Of a DNA stretch of 64,000 nucleotides, positions 1 through 12,555 are shown piece by piece. Source of the DNA: Antedon mediterranea. Taxonomy: Eukaryota; Echinodermata; Crinoidea; Comatulida; Antedonidae. The translations under genes were made by a program, and so were the position numbers. The notes below the pieces were generated by a model. The model worked only from the letters and a program-made list of their open reading frames with translations, ran no database searches and was not told the DNA's origin. The first letter of the stretch is position 1. Each line of letters opens with the position of its first letter. The stretch is taken from contig NC_092673.1 of NCBI RefSeq assembly GCF_964355755.1, forward strand, positions 6,765,001 to 6,829,000, given 5' to 3'.

Positions 1-57
1 CATCACAGTTTTATAAATTAATTAATAATCAGGCAACAACAAATAGCTTGATTGTGT

Positions 58-196
58 TAAGTACACTATCAAACTAGTTTGACTAAAAAGTGTGATGTGT
101 CCAAATATGGTAGTGATATGCTCAAATATGGTAGTGATATGACATCATCATGTCCATATATAGGCACATAAAGTTTGATGTGTATACAGAGCTTTA
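58..196. mobile_element. MITE family 1, copy A (degenerate)
   Basis: The left end contains ACACTATCAAACTAGTTTG, followed by AGTGTGATGTG and CAAATATGGTAGTGATATG. The right end has the inverted counterpart (AAAGTTTGAT then GTATACAGAGCTTTA). Length about 140 bp with no coding capacity. The right inverted repeat has lost several bases compared with other copies (GATGTGTATAC instead of GATAGTGTAGAC). Confidence 0.75.
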
Positions 197-394
197 AGGA
201 GTATTAAAAGAGACAATCGATTCTGTCGCTGTTTATGAATAAATATCAATAGATCCAAAAACAAAATAGATCAAATTAATATGATATTTGGTTCTTATAA
301 GTGTCAAATATAATTATATATATTCATATATAGTATGTTGTTTTGTAGAGCACTCTTCATTTCGAAACGGTGCATTTTTGTTGTGAATACTATT

Positions 395-925
395 ATCATT
401 TTGCAAAGCACGCTCGTTGAGCGTGTGCACTCTTTGTGTTCATAATCAGTGTACCATGTCCCGCATACCTGGCTCAGCCTATATATTGTGCCAGTTCTGC
501 GGTACATTTCATTTCGAAACCTGAGCTGCACTGACAAGATCTAATAAGATCGAAACAGTACTGTCTGCAGATTGGATATCTCGTTGAGCTTGTGCTCTCT
601 TTGTGTTCATAATCAGTGTACCATGTCCCGCATACCTGGCTCAGCCTATATATATATATATTGTGCCAGTTCTGCGGTACATTTCATTTCGAAACCTGAG
701 CTGCACTGACGAGATCTAATAAGATCGAAACAGTACTGTCTGCAGATTGGATATCTCGTTGAGCTTGTGCTCTCTTTGTGTTCATAATCAGTGTACCATG
801 TCCCGCATACCTGGCTCAGCCTATATATTGTGCCAGTTCTGCGGTACATTTCATTTCGAAACCTGAGCTGCACTGACGAGATCTAATAAGATCGAAACAG
901 TACTGTCCGCAGATTAGATTGGATC
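395..925. repeat. ~170-bp tandem repeat, three copies
   Basis: Three successive copies share GTTCATAATCAGTGTACCAT (at 438, 605 and 780), CCCGCATACCTGGCTCAGCC, TGCCAGTTCTGCGGTACATT and GAAACAGTACTGTC. Spacings are 167 and 175 bp. The second copy is longer because of a TA expansion (648..661). Copies two and three are nearly identical, implying recent duplication; the first is more diverged at its left edge. The open frames on the minus strand here merely translate the repeat. Confidence 0.9.
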
Positions 926-929
926 AAAT

Positions 930-957
930 CAAATCAAATCAAATCAGGCAAAGAACA
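930..957. repeat. ATCAA microsatellite
   Basis: About four to five tandem copies of the 5-mer ATCAA, immediately after the ~170-bp tandem array. Confidence 0.85.
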
Positions 958-1225
958 TTAATTCTAAACCGCCCGGTGATATACTGAAATTTAATTAATT
1001 AATTTGAAACGATAAAGATGAGGAAATCTGTGAGAATAAGAAAAAGTCGCCCCAACCGAGACTCGAACTCAGACCACTGGGGCTTTCATGGTATTGTTTG
1101 AACTCGATAAACATATCAGACAAAGAACATTAATTCTAAATCACCCGGTGATATACTGAAATTTTAATTAATTAATTTGAAACGATAAAGATGAGGAAAT
1201 CTGTGAGAATGAGAAAAAGTCGCCT
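957..1225. repeat. Direct duplication of a ~105-bp segment
   Basis: Copy 1 (about 957..1051) and copy 2 (about 1122..1225) share AAAGAACATTAATTCTAAA, CCGGTGATATACTGAAATTT, GATGAGGAAATCTGTGAGAA and AAAAAGTCGCC. Between them is unrelated sequence including a tRNA T-arm-like motif on the minus strand (GAGTTCGAGTCTC at 1058..1070). Confidence 0.85.
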
Positions 1226-1230
1226 AATTA

Positions 1231-2149
1231 TATACTTTTCATAAACCAGTTCTGTTTGTCTGACCTATACTAGGAATTCTAAATTCAGCATTTGCACTCG
1301 CTGTTCACATTCAATGTCTTTAATCATATAAAGATTTTAGAGTTCTCTAATACTTTAATAGAGCGTTAACAAATTAAAATGACCATCGATATGGCAGTGA
1401 TACGTGATTCATTGTCACTGATAGAAATGATGAATGAATAGTTTGCGAGTATACAGACGTCATAGTGCCAGTTTTATTCAAATGGCGCCAATTTCCAAAG
1501 GAAATGAAATTTTGACACCTTCTTTCAGATTAACAATTAGAAAAAAACGTAAATTATTTCCTTTTCAGATGTTACACTAATAACATTGTAAAATGTAGTT
1601 TTTCTTATTATCATTAACGTGATGTCTTGTTCAATTTTATTTATGCAAGATCATTAGGCCTAGAAAATTCACAAACAGTTTGTATACGAGAAGAGTACTT
1701 TCTCGTGTTGAAATCACGTTTTATATTAGACACTACGACATTTCATTTTGCTCCAGCGTTACACGCATGTATCACAAGGCAACATTGGATTCAACGTCAT
1801 TTAGGTTGTACCGACAGGTGGCAATACGCTAGCAATTGTCTTAAAGTATCTTTCCAAAATTAAAGATTATAAACTGGCTATTTCTTTGTCATCGTCAACG
1901 ATAGTATTTAAAACTAAGTGTTGTATTCCGCCGAGATGGATGACATGGCAGCACAAAATCATGTCGGTGTAAATAAGCTTTATATGTGATGATTGTGCAG
2001 GTTAGAGGAAAATAATATTATGTAAAATAAAATAACAAATTCAAGATTAACAGTAAAAATATCGAGATGATAAATCAATAGGTTAATCGATTAGACAAAA
2101 ACAATATGGGCCTATTTTGTTGTTTTGACTATTAGGATATACTAGTGAT
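1231..2149. other. AT-rich sequence, nothing recognised
   Basis: Unique-looking AT-rich DNA with one TAGGCCTA octamer near 1655. The 78-codon plus-strand frame at 1627..1863 has no recognisable domain and is best treated as chance. Confidence 0.5.
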
Positions 2150-3150
2150 TTGGTACAGTCACTGAAACGGTATTGGAAGGTAGTCTACTGGAATAGTGAT
2201 CTGGTACGGTAGTGGAACATAAATGCTGTACGGTATTTGATTAAAAATGATGTGTTACGGCATAAGAAAGTGTTGTGGTACGGTATTTGAAGAGAGTGAT
2301 GTGGTACGGTATTTGAAGAGAGTGATGTGGTACGGCATTGGAAGAGTGATGTGGTACGGTATTTGAAGAGTGATGCGGTACGGCATTGGAAGAGTGATGT
2401 GGTACGGTATTTGAAAAAGTGATGCGGTACGGTATTGGAAGAGTGATGTGGTACGGTATTTGAAAAAGTGATGTGGTACGGTATTTGAAAAAGTGATGTG
2501 GTACGGTATTGGAAGAGTGATGTGGTACGGTATAGAAAGAGTGATGTGGTACGGTATTGGAAGAGTGATGTGGTACGGTATTTGAAAAAGTGATGTGGTA
2601 CGGTATTTGAAAAAGTGATGTGGTACGGTATTGGAAGAGTGATGTGGTACGGTATAGAAAGAGTGATGTGGTACGGTATTGGAAGAGTGATGCGGTACGG
2701 TATTTGAATAGTGCTGTGATACGGTATTGGAAGAGTGATGCGGTACGGCATTGGAAGAGTGATGTGGTACGGTAATTGAAGAGTGATGTGGTACGGTACG
2801 GTATTGGAAGAGGGATGCGGTACGGTAATTGAAGAGTGATGTTGTACGGTATTGGAAGAGGGATGCGGTACGGTATTTGAATAGTGATGCGGTACGGAAT
2901 TAGAAGAGTGATGCGGTACAGTATTGGATGTTATGTTGTACGGTATTGGTACCGGTACAGTATTTGAATAGTGATGCGGTACGGTATTGGAAGAGTGATG
3001 TGGTGCGGTATTGGGAGAGTGATGTGGTACGGTATTTGAATAGTGCTGTGGTACGGTATTGGAAGAGTGATGTGGTACGGTATTCGAAGAGTGATGTTAG
3101 GCCTACGGTATGGGAAGAATGTGGTGGTATTTGAAAAGTGATGCGTTATT
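2150..3150. repeat. 24-25-bp minisatellite, about 40 copies
   Basis: Long head-to-tail array with consensus close to GAAGAGTGATGTGGTACGGT followed by ATTG or ATTT. Two variants alternate: a 24-bp unit with GGAAGAGTGATG and a 25-bp unit with TTGAAAAAGTGATG. Edges are more diverged than the centre (2400..2700), where higher-order blocks of several units repeat almost exactly. A 188-codon minus-strand frame (2185..2751) of YRTTSLFQ-like octapeptides is a by-product of the near-multiple-of-three unit; it changes phase within the array and is not taken as a gene. Confidence 0.95.
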
Positions 3151-5209
3151 CAATTGGTTTTAAAATAAAATAACATAAAAGAACCATTACAGAGACGTGA
3201 TTTAATTTGTTTAATAAAATATTGAGTTTTCTTAGGCAAAGATTTTTGATCTGTTAGAAGAAAAAGCACCCAGGTATAAACATTTCTAACGAACATAAGA
3301 CAGAATGGAATAATATCTACACATTGTAAAACAGATCTGTGTGAACGAGAAGGTAAATTGCAAATATTTCATCAATCCTCTTGATATATGATTAACCAAT
3401 ACACACAACTCCTACTAACGAAATAATGATCTCAATTTTGAATTTAACACCGTCTTATCATTATGTTGTAATAATTCATATGATTTCTATCCGTACAAAT
3501 GGAAAGCTTTCGTTTGAAATACACTAGGGGCACATTAAACTTCTCTCAATTATCGGCTGTAGCATATGAATATCTCTACTGAGATAGTTTTTAATCAGAA
3601 CCAAGGCAAAACTAATCATGAATCTATGAAGCAGAAAATAAAGTCGTATTGAGCAGAGATGAAATTTTTAATAGTTTGTCTCGTTAACACCCATCAGTGT
3701 TATTGGATCGTTATTAGATAACTTGCAAGTAGTTGTCGGAGATAGATACCAGTGCACGAGTAACTTCTAACGTAAATGACGTCTAACTTACGGTATGCTA
3801 CAATTAAGACATAGAGATAGTTTATCCAATTCTCATTGTGTAAACTAAACACACTGTTATAAGCAAATTCTGAAAGTGACAGTCAGTATATAATTCTCAT
3901 ATATGTGTAAATATAATATATGATGTCGTATTTGTGTTTATATTGTGGATTATATAACCTTCCCAAATGTTATTTAAGTTAAGCAACGTTGGGCTCAATT
4001 GCGTACTGGATGGCCGACTGAGAATATCGCGTTGGTGCTGATGGACTATCTAATCCACAATATCTAATTAAGTGACGTCATTATCAATAAGACCAATAAT
4101 CATATCGTTTGAATATTTAGATTAGACAACTTAAAGGTTTGTTAACAACGTCTAAACTATAGTATCACTTATGTAAAAGCCATTACTGCAATTCATATAG
4201 CAAAAGTATAAAGTATTCAAGGATTAAAATTTGTGATGTTAATTACTTATCATTATTCAGTTATGGCATACGGCGATTATTAATCGTTATAATTTTTGTT
4301 CATGAATTAACTTGAATTTCAATACCACTTTAAGAGAAATTTAAAACGTATGGTAAAACAAAGTCATTACTATTTTTGAATTAAATGAAAATAGTATGAT
4401 TATAATATGCAATTAGGCCTACAATATTCCTTAATATCGAAAAGGCTAGTCTAGTGTTTAACAGTAGAATAGATCGCCACCGTGCAATAGTATGTTCGCT
4501 ATACTCGATAACTCATGTGTCTATTGCTTGAGTGAATATAATACTGCACATTGAACGGTTCCAAGTTCCCAATCCAATAAATATTTTCCAGAAAATGTGG
4601 GATATTTACGGGGCTTCTGGCATAGTGCACATATATTGATATAGGACCTTATATTTTAGACCCAGTTAGTACGCCCTGCTAGTACCTCATTGACATCGCA
4701 TGCAAAACCAAGGAGCTTACACACACCCGAGGGGCACATAGGCCTACAAAACGCCGGTGTTGCTAGGCGATATGAAAGGGTATACTTTACACTACGTTAT
4801 ACTTCTTTAAAAAGGACACAAAAATAATCGAGGACCACCACCACAATCCTTAAGACAAACACAATCAATTTAAAATAGATAATAAAACAAAAAGAGATAA
4901 TATCCCAGCTTAAAGTGTTTAAACATAAAAAATCCTTATAATTACGTCAATAAATTATTCAAGGGTACAAAATTAATGAATCAAAACTAAATTAAAAAAC
5001 GGTGTATGCAATTCCAAAGGAAATAGAAATAATGTGTTAAAATTAATGATTTTATTAATGAGGCAATCTGTATGAATACGGTAGTAAATCATTCACCGTA
5101 GTCCATCTATTGAATCTTTTAGCTTTGCAGCCACTAATAACTGAATTTATAGCAACTTGATTTATAGCAATTTATAGTAGTACGTACTTATTGGCCATTG
5201 CTTGTCAAC
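3151..5209. other. AT-rich sequence, nothing recognised
   Basis: No gene, tandem repeat or inverted repeat was recognised. Several TAGGCCTA octamers occur (3101, 4415 and 4739 regions). Confidence 0.5.
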
Positions 5210-5285
5210 GGTATAGCGAGCGGTTAAAACAGTGGAACCGTAATACCTTCCATAACATCGGAAATGATTCGAACCTCACTCGCTT
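5210..5285 (+). repeat. tRNA-like fragment (possible SINE head)
   Basis: An A-box-like TATAGCGAGCGGTT (5212..5225) is followed about 40 bp later by a B-box-like GATTCGAACC (5266..5275). The spacing suits a tRNA, but stems are poor and no clean acceptor stem or anticodon arm was found, so this is read as a degenerate tRNA-derived retroposon promoter rather than a functional tRNA. Confidence 0.4.
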
Positions 5286-5528
5286 CATGGGTCTGGTGGT
5301 AGAAGGAGTCTTATCGGATAAGTACTATAAACCATAGGTCCAGAATAAATACTTTAAAGAACCTATAGTTCGAGACGAGTAGGACCCCGGTGTAGTGGTA
5401 TACACACAGCCACTTATAACTCATCATGGGGGCTCTTGAAAACAAATAATAATTAACATTAACGGTAAAGCTCCGGGCTATAATGACATTTAAATTGATA
5501 ACAATTATGATGACGTAATAACTAGTAT

Positions 5529-5656
5529 TGGACGAAACACAACGCAAGTGAATCGATCAAATGCACAAGCGATAATTTGGATAATCCATCGCGTCGCGAT
5601 CGTTCAAATACTTGTGACGTGTTTGCGCTTCCGTCATCGTCCTTGCGTTTCGTCCA
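5529..5656. mobile_element. Palindromic CpG-rich element, family 2 copy a
   Basis: Imperfect inverted repeat about 128 bp long. The left arm starts GGACGAAACACAACGCAAGT and the right arm ends TGCGCTTCCGTCATCG then TCCTTGCGTTTCGTCC. The centre contains CACAAGCGATAATTTGGATA. It resembles the elements near 46.0, 47.7 and 48.9 kb. Confidence 0.7.
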
Positions 5657-7923
5657 TGTTGAAAAGCAAGCTTTATGATCTTTTTGAAAATCAGCTCATC
5701 ATATTATATTTAATTTAAGTACTGTATATCAATAAAATAATAAAATAGCCGATTCTCTGTATATCTTACGTTTTTTCTTCCAGGTCTAAAGATCTCTAAA
5801 GATAGCTATCTGTATTTAATACTGATGTACGGTATTTTATTTAAATTGACAGAGGACCCCTTTATATCAGTTGTTTTTAAATGAAGACCTGCACGGGTAA
5901 TCATCTTTAACGATGGTACATAAAATAAAGTGTGTAGCTTAGGCCTATTCTTATTCTTATTCTTTTATTGCCAAATATAAAATACATGAAGAACACGATA
6001 TACAAAAAAACAATAGAACCAACTGAGTGAGCTGGCAGGGGACACAAAAGCGAACCTAATCACTGTGACTTAAAGCCTGTGTCCCCCACTCACCCCCTAT
6101 TAGTGTATCACCTATTATCAGGAAACTACAAGTGTGCGCTGTATATACTGTACGTCAGACCAATGGATTCAAGTGTACTAAAGACATTGGATTTTGATAG
6201 AAACTGTTTCACAGTCTTTCAAAAATATTGGAAACGTTGTTAACATGTCCTTATGTTAACATTATTACCAAATACAGTAATCGACTCCTTACAACAACAT
6301 GGAGACGGACGGAAAAGGGACGGAAAAGGAACGAAAGGCATTAGGATGGAAATCTTGGAACGATGTAAAGCTTGTGACCAAAGACTGGGTGGGTTCACTG
6401 CATGGAGACAAACATTTTCAGATTCACGGGCTTTTCTATCAAAACAAAAGCTTAATTTTCATCTAAAATGTATGTTAAAATAATTTAAAATATTTTATAT
6501 TATATATTTTATGCCTTTATAAACATTGGTAAATGATATTGAGCAACTGCTTCATGGGCGCATTAAACCACCACAGTATTCGACAGAATGAACTTATTCC
6601 GAGCTGAAAAAGAGACATCTCTGCCAAAAAAATAAACAATTAGATAGACTATATGTAATGATTCTCCTGACTCTTGCACAATCATCATTCATGCTCTTCT
6701 TAGTTGATTTACGTATCTCTCAGAGGTGATTATGTCATCGAAAAGCATAAACAAGCCAAGTGGATTTTCTCGTTAACAACATCCAACATCGTGGCCAAAT
6801 TTGGATTTTAATAATTCATAAATCAAACAACAAGTTTTATTCACTAGAGCGATACAAAATAATCTCCTTATAATACAGTTCAGCTACAACTTCATTGCGT
6901 CGTTATATCCAAGTGATTAGGCGATAATTACTATGTCGTTAATGGTTTATAACGACGTAACGGCCAATGAGCTTTCGCATGCGCACAGAGATTAGTAAAT
7001 TATCGTTGAGAATGCACAATAAAATAATAGTATACGTGTAAACATTAGAGATAATTTCACACCTATGCCGATAATTATAACGATGAGAGTACAAATAGAC
7101 AGAGGGTGTTTAATAGAACGATGTTTGTGTATACATTACCAAATTCTATCTATTCGCACTATCGTTATGTAATCAGTCTATTTTGATCCAATACTTCCAA
7201 ATACACCAGACTAAACACTATTTGAAAATGTATATGGAAATGTTACTTTATATTCCTTGAATTCAATCACAAATTAGTTATGTCATCAGACCGGATATGA
7301 TCTTTCGCCCATAAAAAAGTACAGTTCCGTATAATTTCTATGATTGCTACATACAATAAATCAAAGTCTTAAAGAAAATATATAAAATAATTTGCCCACA
7401 AGCTAAATGAATTATCTATTTTTCTTTAAAGGCATAATAATAGATTGATTTTAACGATATGAATTAAATTAAAATCTTATTTTATAATGTTCAATTTACG
7501 ACGTATTCATTCGAGACGGTATAAAGTCGGACGCTTCACAAACAATTTAATCACATGTAATACACTCTGCTTGCGTGGATAAATAAATACATTGTTATTA
7601 AATATCATGCGATCCTAATAAATTTCCAATTATCTATTACTAATTTTCAATTTCTTTTGTAGCAAACAAATGGGTTTAATTTAGTAGAAAAGTAGGTATT
7701 TTATATAAATCTATCTTTTAGATGGACGATGCGTGTTGTTCATTTAGTATTCAAATTGTAAATAATAAAAGAATAGCTTTATATGGCTTGGCGTTTGGCA
7801 GCAGCAATGTGTTTGTTAAATGTTATTATTTTTTTTCTATTATATTGGTGCTTTCGGATTCGTTTACCCTTTACGGATGTGAGTTACTTATGTGATCTTT
7901 CCTCGGTCATTTCTTGTGGTGTG
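5657..7923. other. AT-rich sequence, nothing recognised
   Basis: No feature recognised apart from a TAGGCCTA near 5939. The short plus-strand frame at 6253..6483 has no known domain. Confidence 0.5.
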
Positions 7924-8075
7924 TAAAGCTTTGTCTCATATCAAATTAGTTTGACAAAAAAAAGTGTGATGTGCCCAAATATGGTAGTGATATATTATCA
8001 AATATGGTAGTGATATGACATCATGTTTTCCAATACCACTTTTTTCACATACAATTTGATAGTGTAGACAGCTTA
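7924..8075. mobile_element. MITE family 1, copy B
   Basis: Left end TAAAGCTTTGTCTC with ATCAAATTAGTTTGAC, then AGTGTGATGTGCCCAAATAT and two GGTAGTGATAT motifs. Right end CAATTTGATAGTGTAGACAG followed by CTTA, the inverted counterpart. Length about 150 bp. Confidence 0.85.
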
Positions 8076-11000
8076 AGAAACAGAGAACATTTGTTTCCGA
8101 TATAAGTTACGATCAATTATACTCGTATTAAATGTTTTAGACCGTTTGAGTTTGAGAATTTGAGAAAGGTCTATATCTCAGCTATAACGATATGCGTTTA
8201 TATACAGTTATATCGATATTAAGATTTCAATTTTGTTTAAAATTGTTTTAAACTTGTTAATTTGTCATGACCACTGACACATTTAGAAGGTTAGCATGAA
8301 TGATGAATGCTAGCCCACGCAGCCATGGAGCAGAGAATGGCACACTAAATCGCGTATTTCACAAAATGGTCTGTTTTAATCTGGCCGTTGAATAGAACAA
8401 TTCACAATAATATTACCGGTGGATGAAACGAATTAACCAACGCAAAATGATACGACATCATCCAATCAAGTTTCAGTGATAAACTTGGACTGTAATTTGT
8501 TAGAAAACCCAACTAAAATTATTTCCTTCCATTAGGCCCTATAGCAGTTAAGAAATGGAATCGAGAATAATGGTGCTGTTAACCTTTTTTCCTCAAAGCC
8601 CATATATTTGGTGATGGTGCAGGTATATCTTTAATTAACTCTTACGGAGGACTCATTGGTAGCTTTTCATTTATTTTAATTGTTGATATTGTTAGTTATT
8701 GAAAGAAAGTCTTTGAATTTGATACATGGAGAATATCTTGTTTTACAGTAAGATTCGATGATATGGATCTATCCGTTTTGTATACAGGTCACTTGAGTGT
8801 TCAGCAAAATTGGTAAAAGGCCACGAGTACAATGTCTTTTGCTAAGACGATTTGGATACTTTAATGTAATAGATCTTGCGATGTATGGCCTAACAATACA
8901 GTACAGAAATGTGTTACAGAAATGAGAAAATGAGGTTAACAGTGTTAAGACAAGTCGTGGCTTCGAGGCAATTCGTACAATTTCCAATAACAAGGTCGCG
9001 AGTTCAATACTTGCTTTTAGCATCTTTTAATTTCATACCTCTTAACACTTGTAAATAATTTATATAAAACCCTTCATTTCTCGGCGTTGAGAAGGTGGTT
9101 CGTGACTGTCACCGAGTTCTATCAGATTTGCATTAAATAGTGTTAATATTGAATATGATAGACTGCTGATATGAGGCCTATTTGATAAAATGGCAAAAAA
9201 ACAGTTATGACCGTATAATTCACTGGTCAACTCGCTGGCGTTGCGTTTTTAAAGGGGAGCAAATTTAAAGTCTACAACATTAGTGAATACCACTAAAGGG
9301 GAATTAAATATTTACTCACTTAAGTGAATGGCTTATAGTAGCCTACACAAATATATCATTCACTAGAGTGTGATTGTTGAATATGTACCTGTAGCCACAC
9401 CACATTTAACACAAATATAAAATTTTATCAAGAAGCTTTAAACTTTTCAATGTAGATTACATAACCCGATACCTGATATATAATATATTTTCTACCTCCG
9501 CCAAGGAGGTTTTTATGTGTTTATTAATTAATCGGGGACGGAGTATGTATCTACCTGATGCAAGTAAACAAACGTTTAAAATAGGTAGTTAGTTGTTTTT
9601 TTTTCTATATGAAATATCAGTTAATGAATTTGTTTAGTTTACTTCGTTTCAGCAATATGCATGGTTTATATCTAATATCACTTTTCACAATAAGTACTTA
9701 TTATTTAATTGTATAATTCTCTGACAATTCTCTACAACTGCTTAACTGTTTAACTGCTGCAACGTGGTCCACAAAAATGGTCCTTAACGGGAAGCATACA
9801 TGTATTTCCAATTACTGTATTGTGCTTCAATTATGTTAGCTTTGAAGACAGTGATTATTTGGTAAGTAATACTCGTAGCCATTGGGTAAATATGGATCAA
9901 TTTGGATTATAATGACAATTGTGAAATACACATTATTTCGCCGATTCTCTTATAAGTGTATGGTATTATAGCCAATTGTGTAATGCAATTCAATGTATCA
10001 CATGTGACTGTACATGTGACCTAACCTATAGTCTTTTGTAAGAAAATATTAAAAATCATTTTATTGCAACTGATATTAGAAATTTAAAAAAAAATTGTTT
10101 AATCAATGGGCCAATAGTTATATGAATAAAATAAATATTTAGCGATTTAAAGATGTTGCGTTTAAAGGCGATTAGATTTATTACATTATTTTATTTACAT
10201 ATTGATATACATCTAATACTACGTGTCCCTTCCTATGGGTGGCTCATCATCGGTAAGCTCATGTATAGCTTTTCTGCATGCACAACAAATCGCACTGAGT
10301 TATCATGATGAAGTCATTTTAATTACTAAAATTGGGCTAAAATCAAATAACTTACTGAAAACAAATTTAAGAAAATCGTAGAAACTCAAATGATGGCGTA
10401 AATATTTATACTAACGCCCTCTGTTGAATGATTTTATCACTATAATTTGATATTTGTACAATTATTAATGTATGCTTAATTTGGTAATATCACTACAATA
10501 TTATTGATAGTCTCTTTGAAGTTTTATTTTATTTTTATCTTGCTGTGTATTTATTTAGATTATCTATGTTCTTTGGTCTGGTTAGGCCTACGTTGGAGGT
10601 TGGAAGCATCATTTGTAGGACAGAATAGGTAGTGTGTCGAACGGCGCCTCGTACTTGTACTTAAATAGAGGTGTCGGAATAGACGTATATTGTTTAATAT
10701 TGGTTGTAGTACAAACACTATTGTCACTCATTCGTTTAAAAAAAATGTCCCCTGGTGTGTCCAAATGGAGGAGTTCTATACCCATACCATTATCATTATA
10801 TACTTTCATTGATATCATATTATAATATAATATTAATATTATTGATTATCTGTACTGTAATGTATCATCATCCTTTTATTATCATAATTAATCAATATTA
10901 TTATAATACATTATATTTATTAAATTATCTAATTTTCAGTCAGTTATAATGTTTTAGCACTATCATAAATAGCGTTATCATTAATATGTGATATGAAAAC

Positions 11001-11624
11001 CGTTAGTTGTTTCATTCATTTAAAATTATGTTCCTCAAATTACACACGCAAGCTACGAAACACATTACTTATCGACACAAATCAAACCATCTAACAAGTA
11101 AACAACATTAGATAATGAAATCAGATATTTTGATTGCAAAGCACAATCTCTTCAATATAACTTGGATTACAATGAAATCTTAGTTTTAATATGATTCGAA
11201 AAAAAAAAAATCATTACAAACTCGATATTGTCTGCGTTCATCAGCAGACGATGCAGAGAAGTTTAATTAGCGCGAAAATCACATCGTATTGTTGTTTGAT
11301 GATTTTTATTATCTGGTTTTGAAGCAATTTTCTGGTGTATATAATATAGGCCAATTTATTATTCGCATTAACTATATACTTTTGTTGATAAAGAGCAGGT
11401 AATATTGCTTTAGGCCTATTCAACAATGATGGTTATTGCGAGCTGAATCAAACGCAATATGCACAAACTACGCTTGGTGGTAGAGAAACGATTTCAAACA
11501 AATTTTATTAATGTTTTTGTTATTAATTTACTATAAGAAGAATATAAGAATACAACTGCATTGTTATTTTTGGCACACATAGAATTTTGTACATGCACCC
11601 ACAGCGCTTTAATTTTGCAAACAA
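8076..11624. other. AT-rich sequence with minor motifs
   Basis: No gene recognised. A tRNA T-arm-like motif GCGAGTTCAATAC lies near 8998..9010, and a short palindromic cluster of CACATGTGAC motifs lies at about 9998..10020. 10800..10925 is almost purely AT. Small overlapping frames at 10609..10949 on both strands have no recognised domain. Confidence 0.5.
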
Positions 11625-12017
11625 TTTTTGTCTACACTATCAAACTTTATGTGCCCATGGACACGATTATATCAAATTTTGGAATAATTTATCACTCAAC
11701 ATAAAACATAATACATCAAAAATTAATTTCATAAAAAATATAACTGAACAACTATTATCGAGATACTGATTAATGCTGGCCCACCTCTTTCTTTTTGTCA
11801 TAATTGTGGTTTTCTAATTATTGTATAATTATATTATCAAAATCGTTTGCACTGAACAGAATATTTGTAAATCAGGTGTAAACCATTGACTAGCGAAAGC
11901 TATTTGTTTATACCGTTTTGCCTTTGGTAATAAAGAATTATGAATATCACTACCATTGGGTATATCACTGCCTTGTCGCACTCTTTTTGTGAAACTAGTT
12001 AGTGTAGACAGACCTTA
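11625..12017. mobile_element. MITE family 1, copy C (longer, possibly interrupted)
   Basis: Left terminus TTGTCTACACTATCAAACTT and right terminus AACTAGTTAGTGTAGACAGA followed by CCTTA are inverted, but they lie ~390 bp apart rather than the usual 100-155 bp. The right half keeps ATATCACTACCATTGGGTAT typical of the family. The extra ~240 bp is AT-rich and has no recognised identity. Either another insertion split the element or this is a longer progenitor. Confidence 0.65.
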
Positions 12018-12067
12018 ACAAAAGTTCATAACTCCTTCGATAGTATACATTTTCCATGTGTATTAAA

Positions 12068-12555
12068 GGGTAGGTCCAGGTTTGAAATTCCTATTATTAT
12101 TTTGAAATAAGCACCTTTTTGAAGAAAACAAGCGGTGCTACTGTACAGGACGTATTCGTAATATATTATTGCAAGGTTTTTATGCCTATATTTTAAAAAT
12201 ATTATACCCGGATCTATACTTTAATAGAATTTAAAAAAAACGAATAAAGTAGTCCGAAAGAGATGTAATGTATTCATTCTCAATTGAAAAAAAATCGGAT
12301 TTGGAGATTAGGTTCTGGCCGGGTAACGCACTAATAGCTCCAGATTTAAAATTCTTATTATTTTGAAATAAGCCTCTTTTTGAAGAAAAAAAAAGTGGTG
12401 CTACTAGACTGCTAATATATTGCAAGGTTTTAAAGCCTATATTATAATATATTTTTTATACCTGGAGCTACCCTTTAATTACAGAATTTAAAATAAACAA
12501 TTAAGTAGTCCGAAAGAGATGTATTTATTCATTCTCAATTTAAGAAATCGGATTA
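12068..12555. repeat. Tandem duplication, unit ~260 bp
   Basis: Two diverged copies (about 12068..12297 and 12334..12550) share TTATTTTGAAATAAGC, TTTTTGAAGAAAA, GTGGTGCTACT / GCGGTGCTACT, ATTGCAAGGTTTT, TAAAGTAGTCCGAAAGAGAT (copy 2 TTAAGTAG...) and CATTCTCAATT. Mismatches and small indels show that the duplication is old. Confidence 0.85.

Noticed and set aside
2185-2751. 188-codon minus-strand open frame, the longest in the window
   Set aside because: It lies wholly in the 24-25-bp minisatellite, is made of repeated YRTTSLFQ-like peptides, and shifts phase relative to the repeat unit.
5210-5285. Functional tRNA gene
   Set aside because: A- and B-box-like motifs exist but acceptor and anticodon stems do not pair convincingly.
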